From: Bradyrhizobium diazoefficiens | GTDB lineage: Bacteria; Pseudomonadota; Alphaproteobacteria; Rhizobiales; Xanthobacteraceae | DNA: 64,000 nt | Assembly (NCBI RefSeq): GCF_018131015.1 | Contig: NZ_JAFCJJ010000021.1 | Span: forward strand, 51,584 to 115,583 | Direction of reading: 5' to 3' | Shown: positions 62,616 through 64,000 of the stretch, in pieces | How the letters are laid out: each line of letters begins with the position of its first letter | Numbering within the stretch: position 1 is the first letter of the stretch | The notes under the pieces: generated by a model | Database searches by the model: none | What the model was told of the DNA's origin: nothing | What the model saw: only the letters and a program-made list of their open reading frames with translations | Translations under genes and position numbers: made by a program

Positions 62616-63809
62616 ATGAAATCAGCACTTTTGGCTGCTGTCGCAACCTCCGCCCTGGTCATGGCCGCGCCCGCCACCGCGCAAGGCGTCAAGATCGGCA
62701 TCCTCAACGACCAGTCCGGCGTCTACGCCGACTACGGCGGGAAATGGTCGGTCGAGGCCGCCAGGATGGCGATCGAGGATTTCGGCGGCGAGGTTTTGGG
62801 CCAGAAGATCGAGCTCGTCACTGCCGACCACCAGAACAAGCCCGACCTTGCGACCGCGATCGCGCGGCGCTGGTACGACGTCGAGAATGTCGACATGATC
62901 ACCGAGCTGACGACCTCCTCGGTCGCGCTCGCGATCCACGAGCTCTCCAAGGAAAAGAAGAAGATCGACATCGTCGTCGGTGCGGCCAGCTCGCGCCTTA
63001 CGGGCGACGCCTGCCAACCCTACGGCTTCCACTGGGCCTATGACACCCGTGCACTCGCGGTCGGTACCGGCGGCGCGCTGACCAAGGCCGGCGGCGACAC
63101 CTGGTTCTTCCTCACCGCGGACTACGCCTTCGGCTACGCGCTGGAGAAGGACACCAGCGAGATCGTCACCGCCAATGGCGGCAAGGTGGTCGGCTCAGTC
63201 CGCGTTCCCCTCAACTCCTCGGACTTCTCCTCCTTCCTGCTGCAGGCGCAGAGCTCGAAGGCCAAGATCGTCGGCCTTGCCAATGCCGGCCTCGACACCA
63301 CCAACTCGATCAAACAGGCGTCCGAGTTCGGCATCGTCTCCGGCGGCCAGAAACTCGCCGGCCTCTTGATGACGCTGGCCGAAGTGAACGGCCTCGGCCT
63401 GCAGGCGGCCCAGGGCCTGGTGCTGACCGAGGGCTACTATTGGGACCTCAACGACAAGACGCGCAATCTCGGCGAACGCTTTCTCAAGCGCACCGGGCGG
63501 ATGCCGAGCATGATCCATGCCGGCACCTATTCGGCGACGCTGAGCTATCTCAAGGCGGTCAAGGCCGCCGGCACCAAGGACACCGAGGCGGTCGCCAGGA
63601 AGCTCAAGGAGCTGCCGGTCAACGACGACTTCGCGCAGGGCGGCAAGGTGCTCGAGAACGGCCGCATGGTCCACGACATGTATTTGTTCGAGGTCAAGAA
63701 GCCGTCGGAGTCGAAGAAGCCCTGGGACTATTACAAGCTGCTCGCCACCGTCCCCGGCGACAAGGCGTTCTTCGCCGCCAAGGATAGCGGCTGCCCGGCG
63801 ACGAAGTGA
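62616..63809 (+). CDS. ABC transporter substrate-binding protein (branched-chain amino acid/amide type)
   Basis: A 397-residue HAAT-family binding protein with signal peptide 1-22 (ending ATAQ) and the lobe opening VKIGILNDQSGVYADYGG. It is distinct from the one at 28182 and resembles the subgroup of rhizobial binding proteins for aromatic or amide-like ligands. GGGAG precedes ATG 62616. No permease gene is visible before the window ends 191 bp later; a partial palindromic repeat follows, so it may be a single-gene transcript. Confidence 0.9.
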   Translation: MKSALLAAVATSALVMAAPATAQGVKIGILNDQSGVYADYGGKWSVEAARMAIEDFGGEVLGQKIELVTADHQNKPDLATAIARRWYDVENVDMITELTTSSVALAIHELSKEKKKIDIVVGAASSRLTGDACQPYGFHWAYDTRALAVGTGGALTKAGGDTWFFLTADYAFGYALEKDTSEIVTANGGKVVGSVRVPLNSSDFSSFLLQAQSSKAKIVGLANAGLDTTNSIKQASEFGIVSGGQKLAGLLMTLAEVNGLGLQAAQGLVLTEGYYWDLNDKTRNLGERFLKRTGRMPSMIHAGTYSATLSYLKAVKAAGTKDTEAVARKLKELPVNDDFAQGGKVLENGRMVHDMYLFEVKKPSESKKPWDYYKLLATVPGDKAFFAAKDSGCPATK

Positions 63810-63833
63810 CGCGAGGCCGTTTCAACACACAAT

Positions 63834-63933
63834 GTCGTCCTGGCGAAAGCCAGGACCCATTACCCCAATAGCCGATTGTTGTGGCAGGTCGGAGTTGCCA
63901 TCGCGCCCATAACCACGCCCTGTGGTGATGGGG
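63834..63933. repeat. Family A palindromic repeat cut off in its right arm
   Basis: The left arm is complete (GTCGTCCTGGCGAAAGCC, then AGGACCCATTACCCCA). The loop differs from other copies. The right arm starts with ATGGG at 63928 but then breaks off instead of continuing TCCTGG. It begins 24 bp after the binding-protein stop. Confidence 0.7.
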
Positions 63934-64000
63934 TGGACGGCCCCCTACGGCATCAAGTGTGCCAGAATGAGGTTGTCACACACCCATTCACAGGAGCCGT
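63934..64000. other. Unassigned sequence beyond a repeat breakpoint
   Basis: These last 67 bases follow the point where the family A right arm stops matching. They include TCAAGTGTGCCAG and GTTGTCACACACCC. No gene is recognised. They may be the first bases of an insertion sequence or simply unrelated DNA; the window ends too soon to tell. Confidence 0.3.

Overview
The window looks like chromosome of a Bradyrhizobium-type alphaproteobacterium. The evidence is high GC, an ortholog-grade copy of the Bradyrhizobium amino acid:[carrier protein] ligase, many acyl-CoA enzymes and ABC importers, and a dense set of dispersed palindromic repeats typical of that group. No tRNA, rRNA, CRISPR array, prophage or complete insertion sequence was seen. 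About 37 protein-coding genes are supported, plus one gene remnant.

Left part (1-13,919): a PQQ alcohol dehydrogenase with the Asp pair of lanthanide-dependent enzymes is followed by a di-haem cytochrome c. Next comes a carrier-protein system: an acyl-CoA-dehydrogenase-like gene, an aaRS-like amino acid:[carrier protein] ligase and a GNAT-like gene, with the carrier protein itself divergent. Then mtnP-mtnA (methylthioadenosine salvage), a HAD hydrolase, LysR, Ohr, a cupin, a secreted trypsin-like protease and a Baeyer-Villiger-type flavin monooxygenase.

Middle part (14,196-28,118): cell-envelope genes. These are a PATR-repeat autotransporter, an orphan MCE protein, an ADP-forming acyl-CoA ligase, two family-2 glycosyltransferases, and a Gram-negative sortase with its single dedicated VIT/VWA substrate, divergent from an XRE regulator.

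Catabolic part (28,182-49,152): a branched-chain-amino-acid-type binding protein, two AMP-forming acyl-CoA ligases, two acyl-CoA dehydrogenases, a GST, an AraC regulator, a beta-keto acid cleavage enzyme, a two-subunit biotin-dependent acyl-CoA carboxylase, a complete five-gene peptide/nickel-type ABC importer and an iron alcohol dehydrogenase. Together they suggest uptake, CoA activation, oxidation and carboxylation of an unidentified organic acid or acids.

Right part (49,300-64,000): a 2,675-residue surface or secreted protein with ten cadherin-like repeats, VCBS-like domains, a propeller-like region and a C-terminal metzincin-type zinc site; an RND efflux adaptor/pump pair; another ABC binding protein; and, at the edge, a palindromic repeat whose right arm is cut off.

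Two patterns cut across the window. All twelve dispersed palindromes lie within about 45 bp downstream of a stop codon. Short start-stop overlaps couple genes in several places (33770, 38218, 41462, 42469, 59167), which marks operons.
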